Source: Geodermatophilus sabuli (GTDB taxonomy: Bacteria > Actinomycetota > Actinomycetes > Mycobacteriales > Geodermatophilaceae). From it: a stretch of DNA of 38,797 nucleotides. Shown here piece by piece: positions 25,628-33,894 of this stretch (its first letter is position 1; every line of letters starts with the position of its first letter). The notes beneath the pieces were generated by a model that saw only the letters and a program-made list of their open reading frames with translations, did no database searches and was not told the DNA's origin. The translations under genes were made by a program, and so were the position numbers. The stretch is from NCBI RefSeq assembly GCF_010686765.1, contig NZ_JAAGWF010000032.1:1-38797 (forward strand), written 5' to 3'.

Positions 25628-27871
25628 TCAGTGTGCCGCCGGCTGCGGTTCCCGGTGTTCAGGCGCGGGTGCGGCGGGCGCGAGCCGGGCTCCCTCGACG
25701 TCGAGGTCGGGGAGCACGCGGTCCAGCCAGCGGGGCAGCCACCAGGCCGACCGGCCCAGCAGCGCGAGGACGGCGGGCACCAGCGTCATCCGGACGACGA
25801 AGGCGTCGAGCAGGATGCCGACGGCCAGGCCGAAGGCGATCGCCTTGACCACGACGTCCTCGATGGTGACGAAGCTGGCGAAGACCGAGAACATGATCAG
25901 CGCGGCGGCGACGACCACCCGGGAGGCGTGCCGCGCCCCGGCGAGCACCGCGGCCCGTGGTTCGGCGCCGTGCACGTACTCCTCCCGCATCCGGGAGACG
26001 AGGAAGACCTCGTAGTCCATGGCCAGCCCGAACAGCACGGCCATGAGGATGACCGGCATGAAGCTGATGATCGGCCCCGTCGTCGGGACCCCGAAGACGT
26101 CGGCCAGCCAGCCCCACTGGAACACCGCGACGACCGCGCCGAACGAGGCGGCCACCGACAGCAGGAAGCCGACGGCGGCCTTGACCGGCACCAGCACCGA
26201 CCGGAAGACCAGCAGCAGCAGGAGCACCGCGAGACCGACGACGACCAGGGCGAAGGGGATGAGCGCGTCGTCCAGCCGGTCGGAGACGTCGATGGCCACG
26301 GCCGTCTGGCCGGTGACCGCGACGTCCGCAGCGGTCTGCTCCTCCAGCTCGGGGGCGAGGTCGCGCAGCGCGGCGACGAGGTCGCTGGTCGCCTGCTCCT
26401 GCGGACCGCTCTCCGGGACGACGGTGACCAGCGCGGCGGTGCCCTCGGGCAGCACGGACGGCGCGGCGTAGGCGACGTCGTCCAGCCCGCCCTCGAACTG
26501 GCCGGGCGTCGCGGTGGGCGTGCCCCCGATGGCCACGGCGACCTGGCCGGCGGCCTGCTGGGCGGTGGCGGGGTCCAGGCCGTCGACGAGCACCACGAGG
26601 GGGCCGTTGAGTCCCGGGCCGAACGTCTCGCTCACCAGGTCGTAGGCCTGCCGCTGCGGGCTGTCCTCGGCGGCCGCGCCGTTGTCGGGCAGGGCCAGCT
26701 GCAGCCCGGCGGCCGGGATGGCGAGCACGCCGAGGCCGATCACCGTGACCAGGACGGTGACCAGGGGGCGGCGGGTGACCAGGCCGGCCCAGCGCTCACC
26801 CATCGAGCGGCCCGCACCGCCGCCGGTGACCGTCGCGGCCTCCCGCCGGGCGGCCCGGGACCCCGGCTTGGGCGCCAGCCGGGTGCCGGCGAAACCCAGC
26901 AGGGCCGGCAGCAGGGTGAGCGCGACGACGACGGCCACGAGCACCGTGGCCGCGGCCGCCAGACCCATGACGGTGAGGAACGGGATGCCGACCACCGACA
27001 GCCCGGACAGCGCGATGACCACGGTGAGGCCGGCGAAGACCACCGCCGACCCGGCGGTGCCGGTGGCCCGTGCCGCGGACTCCTCCGGGTCCATGCCGGC
27101 AGCCAGCTGGGATCGGTGCCGGGACAGGATGAACAGCGCGTAGTCGATGCCCACGGCCAGCCCGATCATCAGCGCGAGCGTCGGCGCGGTGGACGAGAGG
27201 GAGATCAGGCCGGAGATCCCGAGCAGGCCACCGAGGCCGACGCCGATGCCGACGATCGCGGTCAGCAGGTTCATCCCGGCGGCCAGCAGCGAGCCGAAGG
27301 TGAGCACGAGGACCAGGACGGCCACCGCCACCCCGACGAACTCGGTGGGCCCGATGGCGACGCCGGTGGTGCCGAAGACGTTGCCGCCGACGGCGACCTC
27401 CATCCCGGCGTCCTCGGCGGCCTGGGTCGCCTCCTGCAGCGCGTCGAGGCTGCCCTCGTCCAGGCCCTCCCGCTGCACCGTGTACTGCACGCTGGCCAGC
27501 GCCGCGCGACCGTCGGGGGTCAGCGCCTGGCTGGTGAACGGGTCGGCGACGACGGCGACCTGCGGCGCCTGCGCGGCCGCGGCGACGACCTCGCCGATCG
27601 CGGCGGCGTACCGCGGCTCGGCGACGGTCGCCCCCTCGGGGGCGACGAAGACGATCTGCGCGCCGGCCCCGGCCGCCGCCGGCTGGAGTTCACCCAACCG
27701 GTCCAGCGCGGCCTGGGACTCCGAGCCGGGGATGGTGAACCGGTCGTCGAACTGCCCGCCAACGGTGACCAGGACGGCGACGACGGCGGCCAGCACGAGC
27801 ACCCACAGCGCGGCCACGAGCCGGCGGGAGCGGTAGGCGGCCCGGCCGAGGCGGGCGAGCAGGGAACTCAT
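25628..27871 (-). CDS. MMPL-family RND transporter
   Basis: 747-residue inner-membrane exporter of the MMPL (mycobacterial membrane protein large) family, which moves lipids or drugs using the proton gradient. Two homologous halves, each with a leading helix (TM1 about 18-38; second about 374-394), a large extracytoplasmic domain and about five helices. Motifs for proton relay are GLAVGIDYALFILSRHRSQL in half one and GLAMDYEVFLVSRMREEY in half two. ATG 27871, 17 bases after the TetR regulator gene on the same strand, indicating a self-regulated operon. The substrate is unknown; there are no polyketide or mycolate genes nearby. Confidence 0.95.
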   Translation of the reverse strand: MSSLLARLGRAAYRSRRLVAALWVLVLAAVVAVLVTVGGQFDDRFTIPGSESQAALDRLGELQPAAAGAGAQIVFVAPEGATVAEPRYAAAIGEVVAAAAQAPQVAVVADPFTSQALTPDGRAALASVQYTVQREGLDEGSLDALQEATQAAEDAGMEVAVGGNVFGTTGVAIGPTEFVGVAVAVLVLVLTFGSLLAAGMNLLTAIVGIGVGLGGLLGISGLISLSSTAPTLALMIGLAVGIDYALFILSRHRSQLAAGMDPEESAARATGTAGSAVVFAGLTVVIALSGLSVVGIPFLTVMGLAAAATVLVAVVVALTLLPALLGFAGTRLAPKPGSRAARREAATVTGGGAGRSMGERWAGLVTRRPLVTVLVTVIGLGVLAIPAAGLQLALPDNGAAAEDSPQRQAYDLVSETFGPGLNGPLVVLVDGLDPATAQQAAGQVAVAIGGTPTATPGQFEGGLDDVAYAAPSVLPEGTAALVTVVPESGPQEQATSDLVAALRDLAPELEEQTAADVAVTGQTAVAIDVSDRLDDALIPFALVVVGLAVLLLLLVFRSVLVPVKAAVGFLLSVAASFGAVVAVFQWGWLADVFGVPTTGPIISFMPVILMAVLFGLAMDYEVFLVSRMREEYVHGAEPRAAVLAGARHASRVVVAAALIMFSVFASFVTIEDVVVKAIAFGLAVGILLDAFVVRMTLVPAVLALLGRSAWWLPRWLDRVLPDLDVEGARLAPAAPAPEHREPQPAAH

Positions 27872-27888
27872 GGGTGAGGACTCCAGGG

Positions 27889-28530
27889 TCAGTCGGATAC
27901 GGCCGCGCGCAGCAGGAGCAGCAGCGCGGTGTGCTCGAGGCCGGGGGAGGGGGCGCCGGCGGGGGACGAGCCGGCGTCGGAGCCGGCGGTGTCGGTGGCC
28001 TGCGCCACGACGACGCCGTCGTGCAGGGCGAGCAGGATGCGGGCCAGCTGCCCGGCCGGGACGGTGAGGCGCAGACCCACCCGGGCCGTGGCGCTCTCGA
28101 TGAGGTCGGTGAGCCGGTCGTGCAGCGCCGCGGTGTGCTCCCGGAGGGCGGCGGCCGCCTCGGGGCGCCGGGCGGCGTGCAGGGCGTACTCGGTGTGCAC
28201 CAGGACCCAGGCGCGGTCGGCGCGGAAGGTGGCCAGGCAGCGCTCGACAGCGGCGGCGACCGGGTCCCGCTCGGTCTCGATGCCGGCCAGCTGCTGCTCG
28301 ACCCGGGCCAGCTCCCGGCCGGTCTCCCGGGCGTAGAGGGTGGCGAAGAGCTCGTCCTTGGTGCGGAAGCTGGAGTAGAACGCGCCTCGGGTGAACCCGC
28401 CGCGGCGGCAGATGTCCTCCACGCTGGCCGCGGCGAAGCCCACCTCGGCGAAGGTCTCCAGGGCGGCGTCGAGCAGCAGCTCCACGGTGACGGCCCGGCG
28501 GCGCTTGGGCCGCTCCAGGTCGACGGTCAC
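27889..28530 (-). CDS. TetR-family transcriptional regulator
   Basis: 213-residue repressor. N-terminal TetR helix-turn-helix (about 14-60): LLDAALETFAEVGFAAASVEDICRRGGFTRGAFYSSFRTKDELF. The remaining helical domain binds an unknown ligand. It is the first gene of an operon with the MMPL exporter, the usual arrangement for a repressor controlling its own exporter. GTG 28530 is taken as start; the longer upstream frame crosses the operator and the divergent gene. A 16-bp-arm palindrome directly against the start codon (28531-28563) is the probable operator. Confidence 0.93.
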   Translation of the reverse strand: MTVDLERPKRRRAVTVELLLDAALETFAEVGFAAASVEDICRRGGFTRGAFYSSFRTKDELFATLYARETGRELARVEQQLAGIETERDPVAAAVERCLATFRADRAWVLVHTEYALHAARRPEAAAALREHTAALHDRLTDLIESATARVGLRLTVPAGQLARILLALHDGVVVAQATDTAGSDAGSSPAGAPSPGLEHTALLLLLRAAVSD

Positions 28531-28563
28531 GATGCACGACTGTATCGGATACAGCAGTGCATC
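28531..28563. promoter_or_regulatory. Probable TetR operator palindrome
   Basis: GATGCACGACTGTATC (28531-28546) and GATACAGCAGTGCATC (28548-28563) are inverted repeats matching at 14 of 16 positions around one central base. It fills the gap between the TetR start (28530) and the divergent chemoreceptor-like gene (28571), so binding could control both directions. Confidence 0.75.
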
Positions 28564-28570
28564 GAAGGTG

Positions 28571-29680
28571 ATGCGGATGTTCACGCCGATGTCACACGCT
28601 GCGCTCAACGGGCGTCCCCTGCCCGCCGACAACCCCCTCGTGCCGGAGAGAGTGGTGGCCCTGGCCGAGCGGGTGGAGGCGCAATCGTCGTCCCGCCTCC
28701 GCGACCTGGACACGATCGCGCGGATGACGCGGATGCTCGCGCTCAACGCGCTCGTGGAGGCCGCCCGGGCGGGGGAGGCCGGGCGCGGGTTCGCCGTCGT
28801 CGCCTCCGAGGTCAAGGACATCGCCGAGCGGGCCGCGGGGATCTCCGAGCAGCTGTCCGCGGAGCTCGGCCCGACCGTCGCCGAGCTGCACGAGCTGGGC
28901 ACCCGGCTGGTGTCGCAGGTCCGCGGGCAGCGGCTCGCCGACCTCGCCCTCAACGCCGTCGAGCTGATCGACCGCAACCTGTACGAGCGCACCTGCGACG
29001 TCCGGTGGTGGGCCACCGACGCCGCCGTGGTCGCCGCGGCGGACGAGTCGCACCCCGGAGGGCCGGCGGCCGCGGAGGCGATCCGCCGGCTGGCGGTGAT
29101 CCTGCGGAACTACACCGTCTACCTGGACCTGTGGATCACCGACCGCTCCGGCCGGGTGCTGGCCAACGCCGCCCCCGGGCGGTATCCGCGGGTGGTGGGC
29201 AGCGACGCGAGCGGCAGCAGCTGGTTCCGCGACGCGATGGCCACCGCAGACGGGGACAGCTACGTCGTCGAGGACGTCACCGTCTCGGCCGCGCTGGACG
29301 CGACCGTGGCCACCTACGCGACGGCGGTGCGCCGCGGCGGGGAGACCACCGGTGAGGTGATCGGCACCCTCGGCGTCTTCTTCGACTGGGAACCGCAGAC
29401 CCGCGCCGTCCTCGACGGTCTCCGGCTGGCCCCCGACGAGCGCGCGACCACGCGCGCGCTGCTGCTGGACGCGACCGGCCGCGTGATCGCGGCCTCCGAC
29501 GGCGCCGGCGTCCTCACCGAGCGGCTGGAGCTGCGCACCGGTGGCGCGGGGAGCGGCAGCTACGACGACGGTGCCGGCACGGTCGGCTTCGCCCGCACCC
29601 CCGGCTACGAGACCTACGAGGGCCTCGGCTGGTACGGCGCGCTGTGCCAGAGGTCGCCCGCCGGACGGCACCCGGCCTGA
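28571..29680 (+). CDS. Soluble chemoreceptor-like protein with inverted domain order (MCP tip + Cache/PDC)
   Basis: 369 residues, no membrane helix. The N-terminal part (about 25-115) is a truncated chemoreceptor signalling hairpin with the conserved tip [20 protein letters not shown] (59-78) and VKDIAERA. It is followed by the NLYERTCDVRWWATDAAVV motif (136-154) and a Cache/PDC-type sensor domain (about 170-355, WITDRSGRVLANAAPG, SSWFRDAMA, TLGVFFDWEP, LLLDATGRVIAAS). In ordinary receptors the sensor precedes the hairpin; here it follows. Start ATG 28571 is near the TetR operator; 28577 and 28589 are alternative in-frame ATGs. It probably couples a cytoplasmic ligand to CheA/CheW or a similar partner. 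The sensor C-terminus ends 1 base before the convergent peptidase stop. Confidence 0.85.
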   Translation: MRMFTPMSHAALNGRPLPADNPLVPERVVALAERVEAQSSSRLRDLDTIARMTRMLALNALVEAARAGEAGRGFAVVASEVKDIAERAAGISEQLSAELGPTVAELHELGTRLVSQVRGQRLADLALNAVELIDRNLYERTCDVRWWATDAAVVAAADESHPGGPAAAEAIRRLAVILRNYTVYLDLWITDRSGRVLANAAPGRYPRVVGSDASGSSWFRDAMATADGDSYVVEDVTVSAALDATVATYATAVRRGGETTGEVIGTLGVFFDWEPQTRAVLDGLRLAPDERATTRALLLDATGRVIAASDGAGVLTERLELRTGGAGSGSYDDGAGTVGFARTPGYETYEGLGWYGALCQRSPAGRHPA

Positions 29681-29681
29681 G

Positions 29682-30752
29682 CTAGGGCCAGCGGGCGACG
29701 ACGTCGGTGAACGCGACGGCGGCCTGCTCGAGCTCGGCGAGCTCCACGTACTCGTCGACGGCGTGCATGACCGCCGGCGTCCCGGGCCCCCACACCACGA
29801 TCGGCGCACCACCGACCACCTGGCCGAGCACCGAGGCGTCGGTGAAGTAGGTCGCCGGCGCCGGGAGCACGGGCGCGGGCAGCCCGGCGACCCACGGGTC
29901 GTCGGCGGGGGTCCCCACGGGGGGCAGGTCGACGCGCACCTCGACGTCGGCCACCTCGGGCTGGCCCCGCCACCACGCCAGCAGGTCGCCGCCCTCCCCG
30001 ACCGTGCGCATGTCGACGAGCACCTCCGCCCGGTCGGGCACCACGTTGGGCACCGTGCCGCCGGCGACGACGCCGGGGTTCCACGTCTCGGTGCCGAGGA
30101 ACGGGTCGCTGCGCAGCGGCAGGGAGCCGCCGGCGCGCGCCAGCAGTGCGACGAGGTCGAGGACGGCGTTGTGCCCGCGCTCGGGGGTGCTGCCGTGCGC
30201 CGCCCGCCCCGCCGTCCGGACGGCGAGCCACAGGGCGCCCTTGTGACCGAGGACGACCTGGTTGCCGGTCGCCTCCGGGACGACGACCGCGCCGATCGAC
30301 TGCCCGGCGACGGCGTCGGCGGCCGCCTGCGCCCCCTTCGAGCCGATCTCCTCGTCGCTGGTGAGCAGCAGCGCCACCGGCGTCTCCGGGTCGGCGGCGG
30401 CCAGCGCGGCGACCGCGGCGACCAGGCCGGCCTTCATGTCGCTGCCCCCGCGGCCCCACACCCGGCCGCCGTCGAGCTCGGCGCCGAACGGGTCGTGGGT
30501 CCAGGCGCGGGGGTCGGGCACCGGGACGGTGTCGACGTGACAGGCGAGCAGCAGCTGCGGCCGGCCGGGATCGGTCGGCGTCCGCAGCAGCGTCCAGGGG
30601 TGGTCGGGGTCACGGCCCTCGGTGACCTGCAGGTGCGGCGCCCGCCCGCGGAGCAGCTCGGTGACCGTGCCGAGCGCGTCGCGCTGCGGCCCGGGGTCCC
30701 CCGAGACCGTGCCGCGGCCGACCAGCTCCCGCAGCAGCTCGACGACGTCCAC
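29682..30752 (-). CDS. M20-family metallopeptidase (DapE/ArgE-like deacylase)
   Basis: Di-zinc hydrolase of N-acyl amino acids or small peptides, similar to succinyl-diaminopimelate desuccinylase. 356 residues. Zinc ligands and catalytic residues are visible: His72 (LLACHVDTVP), bridging Asp105 (GRGGSDMKAG), catalytic Glu134 with Glu135 (SDEEIGS), Glu160, and a C-terminal His in VMHAVDEYV. The dimerisation lid sits between (AAHGSTPERGHNAV to DMRTVGEGG). GTG 30752 is one base after the phosphoglucomutase stop, so the two are co-transcribed. DapE is the closest name but the substrate is uncertain because no other lysine genes are near. Confidence 0.88.
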   Translation of the reverse strand: MDVVELLRELVGRGTVSGDPGPQRDALGTVTELLRGRAPHLQVTEGRDPDHPWTLLRTPTDPGRPQLLLACHVDTVPVPDPRAWTHDPFGAELDGGRVWGRGGSDMKAGLVAAVAALAAADPETPVALLLTSDEEIGSKGAQAAADAVAGQSIGAVVVPEATGNQVVLGHKGALWLAVRTAGRAAHGSTPERGHNAVLDLVALLARAGGSLPLRSDPFLGTETWNPGVVAGGTVPNVVPDRAEVLVDMRTVGEGGDLLAWWRGQPEVADVEVRVDLPPVGTPADDPWVAGLPAPVLPAPATYFTDASVLGQVVGGAPIVVWGPGTPAVMHAVDEYVELAELEQAAVAFTDVVARWP

Positions 30753-30753
30753 G

Positions 30754-32403
30754 TCATCCGCCCAGCGCGGCGGTGACGACGGCCCTGGCCTCGTCCTGCA
30801 CCCGGGCCAGGTGGTCGGGTCCGAGGAAGGACTCCCCGTACACCTTGTAGACGTCCTCGGTGCCGGAGGGCCGGGCGGCGAACCAGGCGTTCTCGGTGGT
30901 CACCTTGAGCCCGCCGATGGCGGCGTCGTTGCCGGCCGCGCGGGTCAGCTTGGCGGTGATGGGCTCACCGGCCAGCTCCGTCGCGGTCACCGCCTCCGGC
31001 GCGAGCTTCCCGAGCGCGGCCTTCTGCTCGCGGGTGGCCGGGGCGTCGATCCGCGCGTAGGCCGACTCGCCGTACCGGGCGGTCAGCTCGGCGTGCAGCT
31101 GGGACGGCGACCGGTCGGTCACCGCCTGGATCTCGCTGGCCAGCAGCGCGAGCAGGATGCCGTCCTTGTCGGTCGTCCAGACGCCGCCGTCCCGGCGCAG
31201 GAACGAGGCGCCGGCCGACTCCTCGCCGCCGAAGCCGACCGACCCGTCGAGCAGCCCCGGCACGAACCACTTGAAGCCGACCGGCACCTCGACCAGCCGC
31301 CGGCCCAGGCCCGCGACCACCCGGTCGATCAGCGAGGAGGACACCAGCGTCTTGCCGACGGCGGTCTGCGGCCCCCACTCGGGCCGGTGCGAGAAGAGGT
31401 AGGAGATCGCGACGGCGAGGAAGTGGTTGGGGTTCATCAGGCCGCCGTCGGGGGTGACGATGCCGTGCCGGTCGGCGTCGGCGTCGTTGCCGGTGGCGAT
31501 CGTGAAGTCCGCGCGCTTGCCGATCAGCGAGGCCATGGCGCTGGGCGAGGAGCAGTCCATCCGGATCTTGCCGTCCCAGTCCAGCGTCATGAACCGCCAC
31601 GTGGGGTCCACCAGCGGGTTGACGACGGTGAGGTCCAGGCGGTGTCGCTCGGCGATCGCGCCCCAGTAGTCGACGCTGGCGCCGCCGAGGGGGTCCGCCC
31701 CGATCCGCACCCCGGCCGCCCGGACGGCGTCGAGGTCGAGCACGCTCGGCAGGTCGTCGACGTAGTCGCCGAGGAAGTCGTGCGCCTGGGCGGCGGCGCG
31801 GGCCCGGGCGAACGGGACGCGCCGGACGCCGTCCAGCCCGGCCCGCAGCAGCTCGTTGGCCCGGTCGGCGATGACCCTGGTGGCGTCGGTGTCCGCCGGG
31901 CCGCCGGAGGGCGGGTTGTACTTGAAGCCGCCGTCGCGCGGCGGGTTGTGCGACGGGGTGACGACGATCCCGTCGGCCAGGCCGGAGGTGCCCGGGCGGA
32001 CGGCCTTGCCGCGGTTGGCCCGCAGGATCGCGTGGCTCACCGCGGGCGTGGGCGTGTACCCGTCCGCGGCATCGACCAGCACGGTCACGTCGTTGGCGGC
32101 CAGCACCTCGAGCGCGCTGGCCCAGGCCGGCTCGGACAGGGCGTGGGTGTCCCGGCCGACGAACAGCGGCCCGTCGTACCCCTGCGCCGCCCGGTACTCG
32201 CAGATCGCCTGCGTGGTGGCGAGGATGTGCGCCTCGTTGAACGCGGCGTCGAACGCCGACCCGCGGTGGCCGCTGGTACCGAAGGCGACCTGCTGGGCGG
32301 GGTCGGCCGGATCGGGGTCGAGCGTGTAGTAGGCGGTCACCAGCGAGGCGACGTCCACCAGGTCGCTGGCGGCGGCGGGCTGTCCGGCACGCGGGTCGGT
32401 CAT
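30754..32403 (-). CDS. pgm: Phosphoglucomutase (alpha-D-glucose phosphate-specific)
   Basis: Interconverts glucose 1-phosphate and glucose 6-phosphate, linking glycolysis to UDP-glucose, glycogen and trehalose. 549 residues, the size of E. coli Pgm. Motifs in order: FGTSGHRG (41-48), the phosphoserine loop TPSHNP (Ser151), the magnesium loop [10 protein letters not shown], the sugar-specificity loop GFGGEESAG and the phosphate loop [16 protein letters not shown] 32403. Followed on the same strand by the M20 peptidase gene (1-base gap). It supports trehalose formation by otsA-otsB elsewhere in the window, by metabolic inference. Confidence 0.97.
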   Translation of the reverse strand: MTDPRAGQPAAASDLVDVASLVTAYYTLDPDPADPAQQVAFGTSGHRGSAFDAAFNEAHILATTQAICEYRAAQGYDGPLFVGRDTHALSEPAWASALEVLAANDVTVLVDAADGYTPTPAVSHAILRANRGKAVRPGTSGLADGIVVTPSHNPPRDGGFKYNPPSGGPADTDATRVIADRANELLRAGLDGVRRVPFARARAAAQAHDFLGDYVDDLPSVLDLDAVRAAGVRIGADPLGGASVDYWGAIAERHRLDLTVVNPLVDPTWRFMTLDWDGKIRMDCSSPSAMASLIGKRADFTIATGNDADADRHGIVTPDGGLMNPNHFLAVAISYLFSHRPEWGPQTAVGKTLVSSSLIDRVVAGLGRRLVEVPVGFKWFVPGLLDGSVGFGGEESAGASFLRRDGGVWTTDKDGILLALLASEIQAVTDRSPSQLHAELTARYGESAYARIDAPATREQKAALGKLAPEAVTATELAGEPITAKLTRAAGNDAAIGGLKVTTENAWFAARPSGTEDVYKVYGESFLGPDHLARVQDEARAVVTAALGG

Positions 32404-32447
32404 GGACCGATCCTGGCGCGACCGGCCGCCCCGCCGCGAGCCGAGCC

Positions 32448-32870
32448 CTAGGCGCTCGAGGCGATCCCCGCGACCAGCACCAGCGCGAAGACGCCCACGC
32501 CCACCCAGCCCAGCACGATCCCGGCAGTGGCCATGCCGCCGCCGGCGTCCCCCCGCTCGCGGATCTGGTTCTTCGCGACGTAGCCGAAGACCAGCGCCAG
32601 GATGCTCCCGATCCAGTAGAGCCAGAGGATGCCGAGCACCATCGAGGCGATGGCGAGCCCGTTGGTGCGCTGCGGCGGCGGGTACGGGTACCCGTACGGC
32701 GGGCCGTACGGGTACCCGTACGGCCCTGGGAAGACGGCGCCCGGTGGAGGTGGTGGCTGGGGCGCCCAGTGGTGCCCGGCCGGCCCGGCCGCTGCGGCTG
32801 GCGGGCCGCCCTGCGGGTCCCACACCGGCCCGTCGACCCCGTCGTGCCGTCCGCCGTGTCCCTGCGTCAT
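32448..32870 (-). CDS. DUF4190-type small membrane protein
   Basis: 140 residues. A Pro/Gly/Tyr-rich cytoplasmic half (1-67, ending [17 protein letters not shown]) is followed by the two-helix DUF4190 module: [38 protein letters not shown] (about 70-107) and [24 protein letters not shown] (about 112-135). Known DUF4190 proteins have this NxLAIAS...GxxAxxQIR...G..A..GI.LG pattern; function unknown. ATG 32870. Upstream of pgm in the same direction with a 44-base gap, so it may share a transcript. Confidence 0.9.
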   Translation of the reverse strand: MTQGHGGRHDGVDGPVWDPQGGPPAAAAGPAGHHWAPQPPPPPGAVFPGPYGYPYGPPYGYPYPPPQRTNGLAIASMVLGILWLYWIGSILALVFGYVAKNQIRERGDAGGGMATAGIVLGWVGVGVFALVLVAGIASSA

Positions 32871-32983
32871 CCGCGCGTCCCCCGTCGTGTCCGTCCGTCC
32901 GCGGCGCCGGCGCGCGTTCCCGCTGCGTCACCCACCACCCACCGCCATCCTCATCGACCGGGCCGGGCAGCTGCGGGAGGGGG

Positions 32984-33826
32984 TCACCCCTCGACGTGGT
33001 CGAGGAACCGGCGCAGCACCTCCGAGAAGACGCGTGGCTGCTCGGAGTGCACCCAGTGGCCGGCGTTCTTCACCCGCACCAGCCGGGTGGCCGGGCACAG
33101 CTGCTCCATGCGCCGGCGGTCCTCCGGCAGCACGTAGGTGGAGTCGGCACCGGCGATCCACAGCACCGGCCCGTCGAAGGTCGCGCCCGGAGGCGGCTCC
33201 GGGAACCCGCGCAGCGCGGCCAGGTCGCGCTCGAGCAGCTCGAGGTTCAGCCGCCAGCGCCAGCCCCCGCCGCCCTCCTCGCGGACCAGGCTCTGCAGCA
33301 GGAACGAGCGCACCATCCGGCTCGGGACGGCGGACCGCAGTGCGGCGTCGGCGTCGTCCCGGCTGGTCAGCGCCTCGAGGTCCAGCCCCCGCATGGCCGC
33401 GATGAACGCGGCGAACGGCGCGGCCTCCTCGTCCGGGTCGTCGGTGCGGCTGCCGGACACGGGGTACTCCGTGGGGGCGATGTCCACCACGACCAGCGCG
33501 CGCAGCAGGCCAGGGTGCCGCAGCGCGACCTGCATCGCCACCTTGCCGCCCATCGAGTGCCCCACCAGGGTCACCGGCTCGCCGAAGGAGCCCAGTTCCG
33601 CCGCGACCGTCTCGGTCATGTCCAGGTAGTCGACCCGGTCGGTCCACGGTGAGTGCCCGTGGTTGGGCAGGTCGAGCAGGGTGACCCGGTGGTCGCCGGC
33701 CAGGCCCTTGGCGATCGTCGTCCAGTTGCGGCCCTGCCCGAACAGCCCGTGCACGAAGACCACCCGCGGACCGGCCTCGCCCAGGGTGCGCGAGTGCAGC
33801 CGTTGGTCCTCGGAGTTCGCCGCCAC
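32984..33826 (-). CDS. Alpha/beta hydrolase (YbfF-like esterase)
   Basis: 280 residues with a complete alpha/beta-hydrolase fold. The oxyanion loop is [13 protein letters not shown] (about 23-35), the strand [10 protein letters not shown] follows, the nucleophile elbow GHSMGGK holds catalytic Ser, the acid lies in the region [12 protein letters not shown], and catalytic His is in [11 protein letters not shown]. The pattern resembles E. coli YbfF, an acyl-CoA thioesterase/esterase. GTG 33826 is the first usable start; the open frame continues to 34000 but crosses the divergent helicase start with no good start codon. The Shine-Dalgarno is weak. The substrate is unknown. Confidence 0.9.
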   Translation of the reverse strand: MAANSEDQRLHSRTLGEAGPRVVFVHGLFGQGRNWTTIAKGLAGDHRVTLLDLPNHGHSPWTDRVDYLDMTETVAAELGSFGEPVTLVGHSMGGKVAMQVALRHPGLLRALVVVDIAPTEYPVSGSRTDDPDEEAAPFAAFIAAMRGLDLEALTSRDDADAALRSAVPSRMVRSFLLQSLVREEGGGGWRWRLNLELLERDLAALRGFPEPPPGATFDGPVLWIAGADSTYVLPEDRRRMEQLCPATRLVRVKNAGHWVHSEQPRVFSEVLRRFLDHVEG

Positions 33827-33894
33827 CCGGCGATTCCACCAGATCCGGTCGCTGGTCCCACCTACCGTCGCGTGCGACCGAGGGGAGCACACCC

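Noticed and set aside
25622..27877. 751-codon plus-strand frame opposite the MMPL gene
   Set aside because: It is rich in His, Asp, Gln and Arg without hydrophobic core patterns, an antisense shadow of the transporter.
29682..30752. M42-type peptidase sometimes linked to NAGGN loci
   Set aside because: The zinc-site motifs and length are of the M20 DapE/ArgE family, and the gene is 18 kb away from asnO-ngg next to pgm.
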